Origin: Chimonanthus salicifolius
Taxonomy: Eukaryota > Streptophyta > Magnoliopsida > Laurales > Calycanthaceae
DNA length: 64,000 nt
Reading direction: 5' to 3'
Assembly: GCA_013350335.1 (NCBI GenBank)
Contig: CM023539.1
Coordinates: 43,386,631-43,450,630, forward strand
Under the pieces are notes generated by a model. It was not told where the DNA came from and ran no database searches. It saw nothing but the letters and a program-made list of their open reading frames with translations. The translations under genes and the position numbers were made by a program. Position 1 is the first letter of the stretch; each line of letters begins with the position of its first letter. Positions 62,601 through 64,000 of the stretch are shown here, in pieces.

Positions 62601-63590
62601 TCATTAATTATTATTACTATAAACACCACCTATACATTCCAAATAACTAAGGAGAATTTTTCTATTAAGGTAAAATATAATATTAAAATATACTTTTTAC
62701 AAGAACAACTTGTCTTTCAGCTAAAGTAAAGTTATATTGTAAATACTGGAAACTGTAATAAGCATCTTGAAAATGTTTTCTTTAAGACGAAGATATTCAG
62801 ATGTCTCATCTTATTAATCTTTGAGGTATATATAAATCTCACAATTTACACACGCCAGATATAAAAAAATAATCTTGCACTACACAATTCACAGCGCAAT
62901 CAATATGTTTATAAATTGTGGATGTCTTAGTCAATTTTAACTTGAAAATTTCGTAATTACTATACCCCACTAATATTTTACACATGGCTTTTCCTAATAC
63001 AATGTGATTTTAAATTTGATAGCATGTGAAATTTGATGATGTATTAGTCTTACAAAATATATGATAAATAATAGTATAATAAAAGAAGTAGAACTCAAAA
63101 TAAATAGAATATTAGCTATGATGGTGATAATGATGATTAGCCTATCTAAAAGAGATTCTAATTCAACTATCTATTTCTTTATTTTAATATAATGAAAATA
63201 AATAAGAAAAGTAGTTTTTAATTTGAATATTATTATATTTTTTAAATTTTACGAGTACATTAGATACTTTTAGGTACCTTTGCGGACGTTGCATGAACCG
63301 ACGCTCCATTTGTGGAGAGCAACCATGCAAGCTATGGACGTAGACAGGCTCTCTCCGGTGGGGACATTTCCCCACGCCGTCTCTCCCCAGAAACCTTCTT
63401 CTCTCTGGTTTCCGACGATCCAATCCAGGCACTCCGGGAAGAGAGGATGGCCGGGCCTATCCGGGTGGGGAATCATCGCCACCCAAGCCGTGTCGTAAGC
63501 CGAAGGCGACACGAAGGAGGAACGATGGACGTCGGAAGAGAGCATCTCTTCCTTAATCTTCACAACTAGTTCCTCAATCGACTTCCCCAT
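55230..63590 (-). CDS. TPS-e/f terpene synthase, geranyllinalool/linalool synthase type, 12 exons, 861 residues
   Basis: Exons (minus): 63590-63278, 62566-62377, 61150-60930, 60652-60529, 60370-60252, 60154-59928, 59577-59459, 59359-59261, 59178-58963, 58337-58208, 57183-56938, 55811-55230. All join in frame at GT-AG sites. The protein starts MGKSIEELVVKIKEEM with no obvious plastid transit peptide and has SFVSPSAYDTAW near residue 30, the conserved start of the beta/gamma part. The class I alpha domain has DDFFD at about 522-526 and NDMQGYEKE at 662-670, correctly spaced. I see no class II DxDD motif. After IYEPLQV there is a tail of roughly 90 residues, as in Arabidopsis geranyllinalool synthase. 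Such enzymes ionise geranylgeranyl (or farnesyl/geranyl) diphosphate to acyclic tertiary alcohols, precursors of volatile homoterpenes. Product specificity is inferred from family likeness only. Introns hold two MITEs and a TA repeat. Confidence 0.92.
56370..56662 (+). repeat. Direct repeat in the last terpene synthase intron (copy B)
   Basis: Same family and orientation as 54355-54665. It lies between exons 11 and 12, so the two copies flank the last exon. Confidence 0.6.
56645..56770 (-). mobile_element. tRNA-derived SINE fragment in the last terpene synthase intron
   Basis: On the minus strand TCGTCTCAACTAGTTGCC resembles an A-box region and GGATTCAAACCCC a B box, followed by GGTTCACCCGTAGGAG. 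Confidence 0.5.
57405..57660. repeat. MITE-like repeat in a terpene synthase intron (copy 4 of the family)
   Basis: Ends CTCAAGTTTCACCCCTAG and has TGACCCGATTCC / AACTCGATTC words throughout, in the orientation opposite to 4875-5273. The left end is eroded. It lies between exons 10 and 11. Confidence 0.5.
57735..57930 (-). mobile_element. Possible LINE 3' end in a terpene synthase intron
   Basis: A T-run, then TTGAACAAAGGGGTAAGTATC and GCCCACAGCCCGGGCC, more GC-rich than the intron around it. It resembles plant L1 3' ends in minus orientation, but no protein motif is readable. Confidence 0.3.
59656..59692. repeat. (TA)n microsatellite in terpene synthase intron 6
   Basis: About 17 TA units between exons 6 and 7. 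Confidence 0.95.
61208..61558. mobile_element. MITE in terpene synthase intron 2 (copy 5 of the family)
   Basis: The left end TAGGGCTGAAACTC and the right end AAGTTTCAACCCTA are inverted repeats, with TA at both outer edges. The interior has AACCCGACCTGAATTC-like words as in the other copies. It lies 58 bp from exon 3. Confidence 0.65.
61977..62042 (+). repeat. 22-bp AT-rich tandem repeat, three copies
   Basis: TATGATATTATATTAATTTTAA occurs in three near-identical copies in terpene synthase intron 2. Confidence 0.75.
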
Positions 63591-63800
63591 TGAAAATTCA
63601 GGCTACCCAGAACCAGAACCAGAAGCTGACTGTTACTGAATATGAAGTAGAACGAGGACGAACTCAATTTGTGACAACCCTAATGGGCATGAACTCAATT
63701 TATAGAAACAGGTGCCCTCGCCCATCGTGCGAACATTAGAGCCTTACTCGCTTCACACGTGCTAAGTGTTGGTATCCAAATTTTCCTCCCTTTCCAAAAG
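63591..63800 (-). promoter_or_regulatory. Terpene synthase promoter: TATA box and G-box
   Basis: On the minus strand CTATAAATT (63698-63706) is a good TATA box about 110 bp before the ATG. A palindromic G-box CACGTG stands at 63756-63761, about 50 bp further upstream. G-boxes are targets of bHLH factors such as MYC2 and of bZIP factors, and jasmonate or herbivory control is known for related geranyllinalool synthases. The regulatory reading is inference. Confidence 0.55.
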
Positions 63801-64000
63801 ATCAGACTATCAGAGAACTGAAAGAAACTTAAAAGCATAGGTCTGACTCAATAGTCACAGATGGCAGAGGCAATGTACTCCTTGGGACCACGAGAAAACA
63901 AAAAAGGTAGGTCCCACTAAATTGTGGTGATACATTTAACGTGTATCACCAGTCGAACTACAGGCCTGGCCCTACCGATAGCAGAGTAGGCGCCGCCAAA

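Noticed and set aside
47559..63590. Terpene synthase and ABCG transporter as a biosynthetic gene cluster
   Set aside because: Only two genes, and no P450, methyltransferase or other tailoring enzyme lies between or beside them. Adjacency alone is weak evidence.
1..64000. CRISPR array, bacterial operons or viral genome
   Set aside because: No regularly spaced short repeats with unique spacers, no ribosome-binding sites or dense gene runs. All polymerase-like sequence belongs to plant retrotransposons.

Overview
The window is nuclear DNA of a flowering plant: AT-rich intergenic sequence, GT-AG introns from under 100 bp to over 7 kb, and dense plant retroelements (Ty1/copia, Ty3/gypsy, L1- and RTE-type LINEs, tRNA-derived SINEs, MITEs, a hAT-like element). 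Long introns packed with old LINE pieces fit a large, repeat-rich genome such as that of a magnoliid, but the species cannot be fixed from the sequence.

Three protein genes could be rebuilt exon by exon. (1) An ELMO/CED-12 domain gene on the plus strand, eight coding exons from about 15.9 to 37.6 kb, with a probable 5' untranslated exon near 13.3 kb. (2) An ABCG half-transporter on the minus strand, four exons from 51.6 to 47.5 kb, 622 residues, with all nucleotide-binding motifs present. (3) A TPS-e/f terpene synthase of the geranyllinalool/linalool synthase type on the minus strand, twelve exons from 63.6 to 55.2 kb, 861 residues, with DDFFD and NDMQGYEKE metal-binding motifs and a recognisable promoter. 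Two weaker coding exons lie at 3.0-3.45 kb (minus, acidic protein of unknown function) and 5.6-5.7 kb (plus).

Layout: 0-1.4 kb is the LTR, gag and protease end of a copia element running off the left edge. 1.9-2.5 kb is an L1 fragment. 3.0-4.4 kb is the acidic-protein gene start. 4.9-12.9 kb is intergenic with two MITEs, several SINEs and a hAT-like element inserted into a SINE. 13-37.6 kb is the ELMO gene, whose introns hold an RTE/L1/SINE nest (17-21.7 kb), L1 ends (23.4 and 25.1 kb), RTE and gypsy remnants (26.6-28.4 kb), two L1 ends (30-31.3 kb) and a deleted copia element with both LTRs (35.2-36.7 kb). 40.0-46.4 kb carries two related elements with inverted termini and internal tandem repeats, one of them nested in another inverted-repeat element. 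47.5-51.6 kb is the transporter, and 55.2-64 kb is the terpene synthase and its promoter.

The genes do not form an obvious pathway. A terpene synthase beside an ABCG transporter suggests synthesis plus export, but nothing in the sequence links the two. The most informative features are structural: nested insertions with readable target-site duplications, one MITE-like family placed inside introns of both right-hand genes, and the tandem-repeat elements at 40-46 kb.
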